64,000 nt of DNA, from the NCBI GenBank assembly GCA_963576735.1, contig OY755186.1:17657970-17721969 (forward strand), read 5' to 3'. The position numbers were made by a program, and so were the translations under genes. This document shows positions 1 through 11,250 of this stretch, piece by piece (the stretch's first letter is position 1; every line of letters starts with the position of its first letter). The notes below the pieces were generated by a model. That model was not told the origin of the DNA and made no database searches. It worked only from the letters and a program-made list of their open reading frames with translations. The stretch comes from Bedellia somnulentella (lineage: Eukaryota; Arthropoda; Insecta; Lepidoptera; Bedelliidae).

Positions 1-355
1 CATTTGATGTTTACTATCATAAGATAAGAGTGACTTATGAATCCTACCACCGACTCGTAACAAACCGTCACTATGAAGAAATGGTGTAATACGCCTTAAT
101 GATTGAGAAGGCAAATTCCCTTTTAAAATCTTATTTATATCTTCGGTAAAAACCGATTGTTGCACTAAAAGAACGAGTTTTTTCAAGGATTCATTATATT
201 CTGGAACCGTTATATAATCTGAGTGGTGGTTAGTTAAATGTTTGCATTTTTTGTAGAAACGAATTATCCAAGCGGTGATTCGTACTAATTTACCTAGCGA
301 AGAATAACGCTGTATAATCTCAATATCTGTATTAATCGTCGTAGACGCGCAAAAC
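1..355 (-). pseudogene. BEL/Pao pol, segment leading to integrase (third frame)
   Basis: After the frame break near 350-358 the minus strand is open to the window edge in another frame. It reads through a basic, tyrosine-rich stretch to the motif GLLRVGGRI near 25-55, which in BEL/Pao polyproteins lies between RNase H and the integrase zinc finger. The rest of the integrase is outside the window. No start codon belongs to this segment; it is the continuation of pol. Confidence 0.75.
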
Positions 356-1985
356 AATACGCTTCTCTTCATTGGTATCAAATTGTTCATTGAAAGACGG
401 CCATGCATGAGAAGGTCGTTGTAACCAAGCTGGGCCGTGATACCACAGGGGATGGGCGCGTAGCGCGTGGGGCAGTGCACCGCGCGAGGCCACGTCCGCG
501 GGGTTGTCAGCAGAGCGGACATGGCGCCAACGATATGCGGGCACAACAGACAAGATATCACTGGTGCGGTTGGAGACGAAGGTCTTCCAAGTATGAGGTG
601 GTTGGTGTAACCAAGCTAGCACGATCGACGCATCAGACCATGCATACACGTTATCCATATCGACCCGATTGCCGTAGATTGAAAGAACTTTGTCTATTAA
701 TTTTGATAATAATAAGGCAGCCATTAATTCAAGGCGGGGTATTGTTAGACGAACCCGTAAAGGGGCCACACGAGTTTTAGCTATAACGAGGTAAGTACGA
801 ATTACTCCGTCACTACTTGTTAAGCGAATATAAACACAACCGGCATACGCGGTTTCACTCGCGTCAGCAAATCCATGCACCTGCACGGTACAAGTATTAT
901 CTAAAATGTGACGCGGAAAAGAAATACCTTTTATTATAGGTAGCTCTTGAATAAAAAGTCTCCATGAATTAATAATATCAATAGGTGGGGTTTCGTCCCA
1001 ACCAATATTAGCTACCCATAGCAATTGAATTAAATGTTTTGCGTATAAGGTCAGAGGGGACAAAAATCCTAGCGGATCGTAAATCCTAGCTATTTCAGAA
1101 AGGATTGCCCGTTTAGTGTATTTTTCAGAATTGACCTGAACATTAAACTTAAAACAATCAGTTCGCGGATCCCAATGTAACCCTAGGACTTTAGTGTGTG
1201 TATCCTTCTCTACGTGTGCAACGGAGACGGTTTCCTGCCGCCCACCATGAGGAGATGACGACTCAACCGCGGCAAGTATCGCCGGCGAGTTGCTGTGCCA
1301 CTTTCTTAATTCAAACCCAGCCGAGGAGCAAATACCAATAAGCTCACGCTGTAACGCTAGGGCATCGGACTCGGAATTGGCCCCCGCGGCCACATCATCT
1401 ACAAATATAGATTCCAAGAGTACAGGTGCAGCCAACGGGAACCGGTGACTTTTATCATGAGCTAACTGTTGAATAGTACGCAGAGCGAGGAACGGGGACG
1501 AGCTAACTCCGAAGGTGACTGTACGAAGACGAAAATCCTGTACAGGTTCCGCAGGTGAACTCCGCCAGAGGATACGTTGGTAATCCAGATGATCTTTACA
1601 CATAACTATATTTCTATACATTTGTTTACAATCTGATGTGAACCCTATGAGATGAATACGAAACTTAAGAAGGATATCCACAATGTCGGGATGAAGCTTG
1701 GGTCCAGTGAGTAGCACTTGATTCAGGGATACTCCGTTGGATGATTTACACCCTGCATCAAATACTACGCGGGTACGTGTGGTCTCACTGGACTGCGGAA
1801 TATAATAGTGTGCGCCCAGGGCGGCATCACTAGTCACGGGCTCCATGTGGTTTAAATCTAAATATTCTTGGATACACGCGTGGTAGTCACGTTTGAGGTT
1901 TGGATTACGTTCGAGCCTATACTCGAGCTTATGAAGCCTCGCGAGGGCTGTCTGCCGCGTCTCGTTTAAACGGAAGAGAAACGAC
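332..1985 (-). pseudogene. BEL/Pao pol: reverse transcriptase and RNase H
   Basis: The frame reads LNETRQTALARLHKLEYRLE and enters a BEL/Pao reverse transcriptase. Landmarks are RVVFDAGCKSS in the palm, the catalytic box FVDDVAAG (near 1385-1410) and the connection domain ILSEIARIYDPLGFLSPLT. An RNase H-like domain follows with GFADASETAYAGC and WSDASIVLAWL. The frame is open upstream to 2161, but that part overlaps the gag-protease frame and its protein is not BEL-like, so the ATG there is not a true start. The frame ends in a stop at 332-334, while BEL-like coding continues in another frame. Confidence 0.88.
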
Positions 1986-4088
1986 GTAGCGGCCGGTAAT
2001 ACCATCGCGAGTATGCGTCCTTTGAAAAAGGGATTCACATAACTCTTCATCAGGAGTGTAACTCCGTTTCTCAGGAAGGGACTCCAGCTCCCAGAACCTT
2101 TGCAAATTGTCATTGTCGAATGAGCTAAAACACACATGGGGTGGAGTCGAAACCACGGCATCTAAGTTTAATTTACCCAATAATAAATAACCGAATACAC
2201 TGTTTACAGCGATCGGAGAACCAGGCAAACCGGAAACGATATTACCTAATAACACATGGGATAGTATATCCGCTCCTAACAACATTTGCACGGGTTGTGG
2301 AGTACGAAAATCGGGGTCAGCTAAGGTCAAATTGGTTAAATGTGTCCACCCTTTCTGGGGAAGTGGTACGCTCGGCATGTGAGACATCAACTTTGGTAGA
2401 ATTAAAGCTTCTACTTGAATTATAGGGTTTTGTTTACCCTTGGGTTTGACTAAACACGAAATTACACCCTTTGGTTTAACTGGTTCGCTATCACCAATAC
2501 CATATACTGGAATGTTTATTTTCTTACGATTTAAACCTAACCTTTGCGCGCACGACTCAGTTATAAAGGAAGCCTGGCTTCCCGAGTCCACAACACACCT
2601 AACGGTCGATAGTATAGAAGAGCCAACACATACATCGATGAGCGCGGTCGAGAGTAGCACCGTGCTAGTTCGCATAGAAGGAGCATTGGAATTCGAAGCG
2701 CAATTATTATGAATAGAATTCGACTCGGACTGAGTTGGCGGCACTGGGTCTACCTTGGCAGGGGGGAGGGTGATAACAGCGGAGTCACTGACTACCGGCG
2801 AGGCTTGATTAGACAAATGAATTAAACTGTGATGCCTTTTGTGACACGAGCGACACACATAACTCGATTTGCAATTGATAACATTGTGACCTACATTTAA
2901 ACAATTATAACAAATACTTTTATTTTGAATTAAATTGTACCTCGCGTGAGGTGTAAGATTTAAAAACTTCGAACATTTTGTCAACGAATGTTGAGCTTCA
3001 CAGCATATACAAGTTTGCTTCTTAATTACGTTGTAACTACGTTGATTTTCGTCTGTTTGACGAGTAGGAAGGCCGACATTGTTTGCAGCTAATGCATTGA
3101 ATGATCGCTGCTGCGTGATAGTGCGGCTTGATAGCGAACTACCCACTTTTGTATTTTGTTGTGAAATGGACTGCCCACCAACGGATAAGTTTATGATTTC
3201 GTCAGCGGAAATTTCTTTTTCAAGAAATGTGATCAATGTGTTTACATCGGGAATAGAAGATGGTTTCACTAGCGATCTTTCAAAACACTTCCAAGTACCA
3301 ACTGGAATTTTACGTAGTAAAATGTTTAAAAGTATGAAATTCCATGAGCCCACGGGAAACTGCATAGCTTCAAGTGCCTTAATATTTTCTTGGTAGACGT
3401 TAAGTAGCCGACGCAGGCTATGAACCGATTTATCACTGCAATTTTCGATGTCGAGAATTCGATCGAGATGTTTTGACGCGATGACTCGCTTATTTTCATA
3501 ACGAGAAATTAATATTTCTAAAGCGATGGCGTAATTATCTTCGGAAATCGGCAAGGATTTTATAAGATTAAAAGGTTCGTTCTTTACAGTAAGTATTAAG
3601 TACCTAAGCTTCTCGGCATCCGTATAGGCACTGTTGCTATGCACTAACGACTTAAATAAATCAATGTATGATGGCCAATCCGTAGGATCGCCACTAAACG
3701 AGGGCAATGGTAAAGTAGGCAAAGTTTTACTGTGATGACACTGCTGAGGAGCCTCAGACGATGAAAGAAAAATACGACTTGAGCGACGGACACGTTCCTC
3801 CTTTTGCTTAAGGTCGTTAAGATGAGCTAAGATGCCATAATACAAATCGTTAAATTCACTCCGAATAGTTATTTGTTCATCTTTATCAAAGCACTTATGT
3901 TTAAACAATATTTTTTCTATTTTACACTGGACTTTCGTAAACTTTCTCTGATGAGCTGAAATGTCTATAGTTCGCGAACGAAATTGCTGCTCATCGGTAG
4001 TTGCAAACTGTAATGTACGCCTAAGTTCTTCGAGAATCAAGTCCCTTTCGAATATGTCTTGTTCACAAACATGATCGTTCTCGGCCAT
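1929..4088 (-). pseudogene. BEL/Pao gag and aspartic protease
   Basis: I start at the ATG ending at 4088 (MAENDHVCEQ), which has A at -3 and G at +4; the frame stays open up to 4211, but the extra 41 residues are hydrophobic and fall in the leader. From 4088, residues about 125-300 form the Pao gag domain (DUF1759 type, PSFSGDPTDWPSY). Cysteine/histidine knuckles follow near 359-420, including CYNCLNVGHNVINC. The retropepsin box VVDSGSQASFI (D about residue 501) opens an A17/DUF1758-type protease that reaches MLLGADIL. The frame then diverges and stops at 1929, while pol continues in the next frame. Confidence 0.85.
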
Positions 4089-4271
4089 TTTGCGTAACAA
4101 AGATGGCGACTCAAACGATTGAAATGAATTTGAAATTACCAAGTACGTAGTACTGCACAACACAAGACAACAAAACAAAAGATGAAATCGGATCCGGTTC
4201 GATAGGATCAAAATAATTTATGTAGCCGCGAGTGACTTATTTAAACTTTAAACACTTACCAGGCACGTGGC

Positions 4272-4535
4272 TGGCAGGGGTGGCGTTCGAACTCTCGAGA
4301 GTTTATTGATGAATCACAGCGCAGGCTTACACTTTTCACCATAGGTCCATAGATAAATGTGGTTCAGTCCTTTTTCACTTTGTTCGGGAAATAGACTTGA
4401 TTCGGAATTTATTTGGTAACTTTTATACGAACGTGTGCACTCACATCGGCGTGTTGAGAAAGAGAGACTAACTTGCGGAAACGGATGTAGTTGTAAGACG
4501 TCAGACGTCAATGTTGCCAGTTTCCCGCATCAACA
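4272..4535 (-). repeat. Probable 5' LTR of the BEL/Pao element
   Basis: On the minus strand the segment starts TGTTGATGCGGG at 4535 and ends in CCA near 4272. It holds a TATAAAAG box (4427-4420) and an AATAAA signal (4307-4302) about 120 bases downstream, in the order expected of U3-R-U5. A GTAAGT donor-like sequence lies just downstream near 4255-4260. The edges are inferred from TG...CA ends only, and I could not match a primer-binding site to a tRNA. Confidence 0.5.
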
Positions 4536-4767
4536 AGGTAGTGTTAGAGAAAATAAGCCACATGAAATAAATCTATTTCTAACGTGAATTAAAAAGTATG
4601 TAAAATATGTTTTGTTGTCTTGTGCACACCTAATAAAGAAAATTATAAACTAATTTGTTCTAGTACGGAACATTGATAGATACAAACTAAGTTCGAGAGG
4701 TTTCCCAGAATCGTACATGGGAACTAATGGAGTGACTACATCTATGTATGTAAAACCGATTCTAACT
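4536..4767. other. Intergenic, with a scrap of LINE L 3' end
   Basis: Positions 4714-4750 (GGGAACTAATGGAGTGAC then ATGTATGTA) match the 3' end of the L LINE copies at 60465-60500. Nothing else is recognised here. Confidence 0.4.
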
Positions 4768-5778
4768 ATATCAAATAAAAAAAAAAACAAAAACTTCAAA
4801 TTAAAAACTAAACAGAAAAAAAACAAATATTGTTACTTAAAACTATATTATTATTTTTTATTTAAAAAAGAACCGCCTTCAAAAATCCGACTGAAAAGTA
4901 TAAAATAATTTTTATTTATTGTATTATGTACACCTCTATTCAACTTCTTCTTTTTGAAGTCGGTGCCAAACCAATTTTCATGACAAAGAAGAACGAATAT
5001 TAGTAGCCCGCTCAAGTGGAGTGAGTTCTCCACCCCATCAGCGTATGTCATCCTTATAAACCTTCCATTTTAATCAATCAATAAAAAAAATCACATCAAA
5101 ATTCATTTCGTAGTTTTACAGATTAAAGTATACATAAAGATGTCCCTATATCCCAGACAGGGACAGAGAAAGCGACTTTGTTTATACTATGTAGTGATTT
5201 AGATTCTCGACCGTCTTTTTACAAAGTGTTAGAAGTTTTGGTTGTGCCAACTCGGTGCATGCATGTCCCTGTCGAATTGTTAATTCCGTTCGTTTGAAAT
5301 CTGATAATCTTACATAACCTAACCTAACGTTAGTTTACTATCTCGCTATCTATCTAAAATTATAATTTACTAGTATTTACAGTTTTACGGTGACATGCAT
5401 ATTATGATAATTTCTCTGCGGAGTGCGACGCATGCACACCAGGCTAAGCACCGCTCACTGTCCCCTAATTCCATCCTTTATAAAGCGACGTCGGTCGTTG
5501 CGAGCGGATGAAATTTCTTGATTTTTGAGCGCGATTGTGTTACTGTTGTTGAGGCACTATCGATTGATTTATTATTCGTATGGTTTTCTTTATGTAGCAA
5601 TATTCATTTTGGATTTGTCTGTTTGGCACCGACTTCAAAAAGAAGAAGTTGAATAGAGTTGTACATAATAAAATAAATAAAAATTATTTTATACTTTTCA
5701 GTTGGATTTTTGAAGGCGGTTCTTTTTTAAATAAAAAAGATTTTAAATTGAAGTTTTTGTTTTTGTTTTTTATTTCAT
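4768..5778. mobile_element. Inverted-repeat element, about 1 kb, no coding capacity
   Basis: The left arm (4768-4971) and right arm (5622-5778) are reverse complements over about 150 bp, from an A/T-rich outer edge through AAAGAACCGCCTTCAAAAATC to GAAGTCGGTGCCAAAC. The left arm has about 57 extra bases. The interior contains a motif I know as frequent in lepidopteran repeats (GCGACTTTGTTTATACTATG near 5172-5195) and a TATAAA at 5479-5484. No long ORF is present. The superfamily is unknown. Confidence 0.55.
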
Positions 5779-5945
5779 ACTTTTTAGTGATAAGTTCTTA
5801 AATCACTCTGAGTTTTTTTAGTGAATCAGTGATAGATTTTAGAGATAAGTTTTACTGTCCGTTTATTTTATAGTTTTTTTAACAGGTAGTTATAATATTT
5901 GTTATTGTGACTTTAGCTTACTTGTTACTATTTTGTTTACCTGCG

Positions 5946-6260
5946 GGCCTAGATAGAAAATCAAAGGATGCTTTAAGGAAAAGTCGCGTAAGGGAGAACG
6001 AAACACACATCGAAAAAAAAACAAAGACTTCAGCAGGGCAAGCACGAGCCGTATTTAAACTAGTTATCGCGTGGGATAAAGCAGCCATCTTTTACGCACT
6101 TACTTAGTATCGTATACTGCCATCTCATTCTAACCGTTATCGTGTCGATAACTCGTGCTTGCCCTTCAGAATGAGAGAGATCGTCAGCGTGCTGCTCTTG
6201 CTGCCAAAACAGATGAGCAAAGAGAAGTTCACCTATCACAAATGCGAAGAAACACTCTTA
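5946..6260 (+). pseudogene. Remnant of a charged N-terminal repeat region, possibly Helitron helicase-like
   Basis: The frame gives LDRKSKDALRKSRVRENETH before 6035 and NERDRQRAALAAKTDEQREV after 6165. Such arginine/glutamate repeats occur at the N-terminus of lepidopteran Helitron proteins. The two halves are separated by a 131-bp inverted-repeat insertion. A later frame near 6300-6400 (DERALIEMTRMRN) may be a further remnant. The assignment is weak. Confidence 0.3.
6035..6165. mobile_element. 131-bp MITE with 14-bp inverted ends
   Basis: The ends AGGGCAAGCACGAG and CTCGTGCTTGCCCT are exact reverse complements. The flanking sequences (TTCAGC and TCAGAA) suggest a TCAG-like target duplication, but this is ambiguous. 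The insertion interrupts the charged coding remnant around it. Confidence 0.5.
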
Positions 6261-6549
6261 TATATATGTAGCGTTGAGTCGTGTAAAATCCCTTGATGAG
6301 ATGGCTTTAAGTGATATAGATTCAAAGAAATTACTTAACCATCCCCATGACGAAAGAGCCTTGATTGAAATGACCAGAATGAGAAACATGATGTTGCAAT
6401 ATATATTTTTTTCTTCAATATAATTAAGAGTAATTTATTCATGTTTTTATATACTTTTTTGTTTAATAATTTAGTAACAGTAATAATTTATTACTAATAA
6501 AAAAAACTTTATTAACATTATATTGATAAATCTCTGTCTTGTATTGATA

Positions 6550-7320
6550 ACTTTACATACATACTTATATTTCAAACTAAGAAACCTCCTTTTTTTCGAG
6601 TCGGTTAAAGAACTTAAACCTTCTCCTGAATGTAATAACATAAACTGATAACTCTTTGTCTAATAATAACTAAGAACCTTCAAACTTACATACATACTTA
6701 TAGGTGAAACTCAGAAACTCTTTTTTTGAGACGGTTAGATCACTAAAACCTTGTCCTGAAAGTAACAAGTACTTTTCTGAAAATCGCATCTAAATAGCTT
6801 AAGCGAAACGCGAGATAATCGCCGACCAACATACATACATGCAGGTCAAACACAGAACCTCCTTTCTTTTAGAGTCGGTTAAATCACTTTACCCATCTTC
6901 TAAATGTAACGAATACTTTTCTGAAAACCGCATCTAAATAGCTTAAGCCAAACGTGAGATAATCGCGGACCAACAGACATACATACAGGTCAAACACATA
7001 ACCTCTTTTCTTTTTTGGTCGGTTAAGGCACTTAAACCTTCTCCTTAATGTAACGAATACTTTTCTGAAAACCGCATCCAAATAGCTTAAGCCAAACGTG
7101 AGATAATCGCGGACCAACAGACATACATACAGGTCAAACACAGAACCTCCTTTCTTTTTTTGGTCGGTTAAGACACTAAAACCTTCTCCTAAATGTAACA
7201 AATACTGTTCTGAAAACCGCATTCAAATAGCTTAAGCCAAACTCGAGATAATTGCGGACAATTGTACATACATACATACATTCATACAAACAATGGAACT
7301 GAGAACCTCCTTTTTAGCCA
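6550..7320. repeat. Degenerate tandem array, unit about 140-150 bp, five to six units
   Basis: Repeated blocks run CATACATACAGGTCAAACAC, GAACCTCC, a T-rich run, GTCGGTTAA, AACCTTCTCC, GAATACTTTTCTGAAAACCG and AGCTTAAGCCAAAC. The three central units (about 6830-7250) are most alike, the outer ones more worn. A minus-strand ORF across 6884-7222 is only the repeat read in phase and is not taken as a gene. Confidence 0.65.
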
Positions 7321-7332
7321 CTTAAAAAAATA

Positions 7333-7569
7333 AATACATACACTCACGGCCATAAATCCCAAAAAGGGGAAGCGAGAGCTTTAGAGCTGGAAACTCCTCA
7401 GCTACATTTGAAAGTTGATAGGGGACAAGATGGTAGAAAGAAAGCATTGTTGGTGATGGGTCTCCGACCGCATCGCCAAAAAACCACTTTAAAATAGTCC
7501 CGTACCCTTAGTTGCCTCTAATCTAGTCAGTGGGAAGGGGAAGTGACTATTTAAGTCGGCACTACACCA
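7333..7569 (-). mobile_element. SINE family A copy (family description here)
   Basis: Family A is about 250 bp. In its own sense it begins GCYGTGTAGTGTCGGCTTAG, passes TAAGAGGCGACTAAC and GGGCGATGCGGTTGGAGAC, and ends TATAGCCGTGAGTATATG followed by a TATG repeat tail. The middle GGTTGGAGACC resembles a pol III B box with one mismatch, but no clear A box is seen. Variants have either a GGTGGGTGTACG or a CGTGGGT motif. Short target duplications at some copies (TGTATTTG at the 11942 copy, TAGCTT at the 61877 copy) point to target-primed insertion. This copy is diverged. Confidence 0.75.
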
Positions 7570-7817
7570 CTTGAAACATCATGTTCAAATAAATTACTAC
7601 CTCATTTACGATTACTCATCTTTGTTTAGTTTAATTCAATTAAAACTTTAATTATATTCAAACAGTGATCAACGTATAAGTTGAGTTGCGTTAATTGCCG
7701 ACTCGCGTAAGACGAGCCCATATTTGAATTGTAATATTTGCTCGTGAGGCTTGTCTTTCACGGTGTCTTATTTCGTTGTCGTATTATTCACACATATTGT
7801 CGAAGAGGTAGAATATA
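7570..7817. other. Spacer between two inverted family A copies
   Basis: No gene or repeat is recognised. The flanking A copies point tail-outward on both sides. Confidence 0.4.
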
Positions 7818-8060
7818 CTGTGTAGTGTCGGCTTAAAATAGCACTACCCCATTTCTTCCGGTGGGTGTACGTAAGAGGCGACTAACGGTATTGGGGCTTT
7901 TTAAGGGATTTTTGGGCGATGCGGTCGAAGACCCATCACCAACAACCTTTATTATACCATCTTTTCCCCACTCAGCTTTCAAAAGTGGCTGAAGAGTTTC
8001 TAGCTCTAAAGCTCTCGCTTCCCCTTTTTGGAATTTATGGCCGTGAGTATATGTATGTAT
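7818..8060 (+). mobile_element. SINE family A copy
   Basis: Nearly full length, with 3' end GGCCGTGAGTATATGTATG. It is inverted relative to the copy at 7333. Confidence 0.75.
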
Positions 8061-8100
8061 TTTCTTAAGTGGTTTAAAACGTTTTTAATTAAATCGATCT

Positions 8101-8150
8101 GGCTACCCCTTTTAGGGATTTATAGCCGTGAGTATATGTATGTATGTAGG
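8101..8150 (+). mobile_element. SINE family A, 3' end only
   Basis: Only the last 50 bp remain (GGCTACCCC through the TATG tail), lying 40 bp after another A copy. Confidence 0.55.
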
Positions 8151-8298
8151 TAGAACATGTATTTATTATTTTGAACAATATGTGAGGTTTGAAAATACTC
8201 ATTGTTGCTTGAATAATTAATTAATTTATTTAATTATACGCATTTACAAAAAAATAATTACAGTTAACACCAAAGAGTCATTTTTATAAATATACTTA

Positions 8299-8436
8299 CG
8301 CCCGATTTCTGAATTGAGTATTCCAGCTGAGAACAACTTAAGTATCGTTCTGTCGCATTAAAATCTTAACAACTGAATGAGACAAAACGATACTTAAGTC
8401 GTTCTCAGCTTGAATACTCAATTCTGAAATCGGGCG
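8299..8436 (-). mobile_element. 138-bp palindromic MITE, copy 1
   Basis: The arms CGCCCGATTTCTGAATTGAG and CTCAATTCTGAAATCGGGCG lead a near-complete palindrome of about 60-bp arms. It is flanked by TTA on both sides. It is the same family as the copy at 10565, with the central loop in the opposite orientation. Confidence 0.75.
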
Positions 8437-9156
8437 TTAGTACACATAAATGGCAAATTAATATACACATCAAATAATAACAAAAAAAATATATATCTAA
8501 AAATAAAAACAATGATAAATTTATGAATTTATTAGTAAAACTCTACATTGCTCATCGCAACAAAAATGATTTACAAAATATTACAAATACGTTTTGCAAG
8601 AGGAGTAAATTAGTAGTCTTTTCACTAAAAGCGATATTATGCAGACAACCCTTGGATTTAAATTTCAATAAATATAATAACTTGTGGGAAACACGTCTTT
8701 ATGTTTCACACATCAGTGGCACTGAGTATGATTGAATAACTTACATATATTCTTATATTCTCGGCTGTATATTCCTAAAAGAGGTTATATTTTCTAACAT
8801 TCAATAATAGTGCAATAAAGAGAAATAAATAACCGCGCAGCACCCTTTTCAAGTATCTTCCTGTTGACGCCATCAATCGAACAGTTATATAAGACCCCAG
8901 TCCTTATTTATTTTATTGTAACTATTATAATATTATATAATATTATAGTTATACATCATCGGTTTCAATCAAACCTTATTTAAATAATGTATTTGTTAAG
9001 AAAGTATGATTCCACTGGTTTCTAAACAAGTCAAACTTATAGCAGCGATTTTTTGCATGAGATTTATAATAAGGCACTGTTGTAGCAAGCACTATCGCTT
9101 TTTAAGTTCATGATTGCTTAACTATCTTTGTAAATCCAAAAATGTGTTTAATTGGC
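8437..9156. other. AT-rich intergenic stretch
   Basis: A 70-codon frame at 8523-8735 has no recognisable motif and I do not call it a gene. Nothing else is seen. Confidence 0.4.
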
Positions 9157-9525
9157 GGCAACCGTGATAGCCCAGTGGGTAGAACACTCGGTTATCGTGC
9201 AAACGACTAGTGTTCAAATCCTGGGTCGGGCTTACACCAATTTGTCTTTTCTAAAGACATATGTGTGGTTAATTTATCATGATTGTTAACGGTGAGGGAA
9301 AACATCGTGAGGAAACCCACATGGCTGAGTTGTACTTAGTCATGTGACAGTGTATTCGTACAAAACGGCGATAGGCCTGCCCCCTATCAAGTGAGTACAC
9401 TGTCCATGCAAAACGTGGGTACTCTGAACACCAGGTGACAAAGTCACGCGATGTTCAGAAGTATTAGTACCTCTACTCTCTACCTCTGATATGCGGCGTG
9501 AACGTTTATGTTTATGTTATATGTT
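9157..9525 (+). mobile_element. tRNA-derived SINE family B copy (family description here)
   Basis: Family B is about 370 bp. The head has an A box (TAGCCCAGTGG) and a B box (GTTCAAATCC), as in tRNA genes. The body holds GAGGAAACCCACATGGCTGA, GGCGATAGGCCTGCCCCC and AACACCAGGTGACAAAGTCA. The end is GGCGTGAACGTTTATG followed by TTATG-like repeats. This copy is nearly full length. Confidence 0.82.
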
Positions 9526-10200
9526 TTATTTCTTTACATAAATGATCTCAAATCAAAATTCATACACAATTGTCCCACATGAAAATTCACCAAAGTTAAA
9601 ACTGTAACGTACATTTCATACAAAACATTAAGCAAATCAAACGCGACGCAAAACAAAGCTATTTGTCATAAGTTTAAAATCCACTTACGCTACACTTGCA
9701 CCGCTTTTATAAACCATAGTTAACATAAACCAGGCAGTATGACGTTTTAATCACTGCTTTAAATGGATCCTGTTAACAAGGAACAAGTAGAACCATTAGC
9801 AGTGTATATAGAAAACTGTCTGTCTGTTTCATTCTCAAGGAGCCATTAGCGACGGTTCTGCGTAAGATATTAAAATTCATCACCACTACACTTTTAAACA
9901 GGGGGAGTTGTACCGAGTTTTGTTAAACCGGAGTTAAAGTTCTCTCAGCTTTTTTCAATAAGAGGTAAACTTTGAAAATCTGGAATTCAGATTCGACTAA
10001 GAACACATACAAAACACAAGTTTGTTGTTTTTATGAAATTGATTTTTAGAAATATTATAGGAGGTAGACTTTTCCAATTCTAATAAGATATTAAAAGCGT
10101 GATTATAATTAGTTAATTTAATATTTACAAACGCGTTTTATTAAATCCAAATACTAATGTTGTTACAAAATGTATGTCAATTTGTGGTAATCCTTTAACC
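9526..10200. other. Intergenic, nothing recognised
   Basis: AT-rich sequence with no long ORF, tRNA-like fold or known repeat. Confidence 0.4.
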
Positions 10201-10448
10201 ATACATACATACATATACACGCGGCTGTAAATCCTTAGTAGGGGTAGCCAGAGCTAAGGAAATAAAAATTCCTCAGCCACTTTTGGAAAATTAACTCGGG
10301 AAAAGATGGTAAAATAAAGGTTGTTGGTGATGGGTTTCCAACCACAGCGCCCAACAATCGCTTAAAAGCCCCAATACCGTTAGTCGCCTCTTACCTTCAC
10401 CCACCGGGAGAAATGGGGTAGTGCTATTCTAAGCCGACACTACATAGT
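10201..10448 (-). mobile_element. SINE family A copy
   Basis: Full length, with several changes in the GGGCGATGCGG region. Confidence 0.75.
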
Positions 10449-10564
10449 CTTTAACCACTAACATCAATAATGACCCTATCAAGATAAAGAGCATATAAAA
10501 ACATATTATACTAAGAAAACAAACATACCTTTAAAACACGAAATTTTGGTTGACCTTACACTAA

Positions 10565-10702
10565 CGCCCGATTTCTGAATTGAGCATTCCAGCTGAGAAC
10601 AACTTAAGTATCGTTCTGTCTCATTCAGTTGTTAAGATTTCAATGCGACAGAACGATACTTAAGATGTTCTCAGCTGGAATACTCAATTCAGAAATCGGG
10701 CG
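10565..10702 (+). mobile_element. 138-bp palindromic MITE, copy 2
   Basis: The same arms as the copy at 8299 and the same length. The left flank is TAA and the right flank TTA, so the target duplication is uncertain (TA or a 3-base TWA). Confidence 0.75.
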
Positions 10703-10744
10703 TTAGCCTCCGGGCTGTGATCACCAATTAATAACACATCATTT

Positions 10745-10954
10745 TTATTTTAACGGTTGATTAACTAGTAGTAAATCGTGCGTAGTAACAACGCAGGTTG
10801 GTGGAGTCGTCTCGCTAAATACTTCGCGTTTATCATACAAATGGATTTCCTGAATTAAAACACTGAGCTCTACTAGTACTCCACAGCAAAGGAAAACAGC
10901 GGATAATGTTTTCTTCATGAGCACTGTCGTCCAATGTCTAAAACTTCTAGACAT
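10745..10954 (-). other. Open frame of 69 codons, unknown
   Basis: The predicted peptide has a hydrophobic stretch (LSAVFLCCGVLVELSVLI) followed by a polar tail. It could be a remnant exon of a membrane or secreted protein, but no family is recognised and no splice sites were identified. Confidence 0.15.
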
Positions 10955-11000
10955 AATTATTTTTTTTGTTCTATCTTCGTAGATTTAACGATCTTCGTTT

Positions 11001-11250
11001 GCTGTGTAGTGTCGGCTTAGAATAACACCACCCCATTTTTTCCGGTGGGTGTACGTAAGAGGCGACTAACGGTATTGGGGCTTTTAAGGGATTTTTGGGC
11101 GACGCGGTTGGAGACCCATCACCAAAAACCTTTATTTCACCATCTTGTCCCAACGCAACTTCCAAAAGTGGCTGAGGAATTTGTAATTCCCTAACTCTGG
11201 CTACCCCTTCATGGGATTCACAGCCGTGAGTATATGTATGTATGTTTTCA
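11001..11250 (+). mobile_element. SINE family A copy
   Basis: Full length, ending in a short TATG tail. Confidence 0.78.

Larger units (their letters stand above)
1..4535 (-). mobile_element. BEL/Pao LTR retrotransposon, 5' part, runs off the window edge
   Basis: A minus-strand element reads LTR, gag, aspartic protease, reverse transcriptase, RNase H and the start of the integrase side, the order of BEL/Pao elements. The 3' LTR and most of the integrase lie before position 1. The coding region changes frame near 1964-1971 and again near 350-358, so this copy is inactive unless the shifts are programmed. No target duplication can be scored because one end is missing. Confidence 0.88.

Noticed and set aside
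403..780. 125-codon plus-strand frame, and those at 2141, 2440 and 3079
   Set aside because: They overlap the minus-strand BEL/Pao genes, which have clear domains; the plus-strand products do not.
1960..1975. Programmed -1 ribosomal frameshift at TTTAAAC
   Set aside because: The reading frame change is +1 relative to the gag frame and the heptamer is not in the X XXY YYZ register of that frame, so canonical -1 slippage does not explain it.
4261..4300. Plus-strand primer-binding site suggested by TGGCAGGGGTGGCGTTCGAA
   Set aside because: It is on the wrong strand for this minus-strand element and does not leave a consistent acceptor stem when compared with tRNA 3' ends.
6884..7222. 112-codon minus-strand gene
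   Set aside because: The peptide repeats itself because it lies on a tandem array; no domain is recognised.
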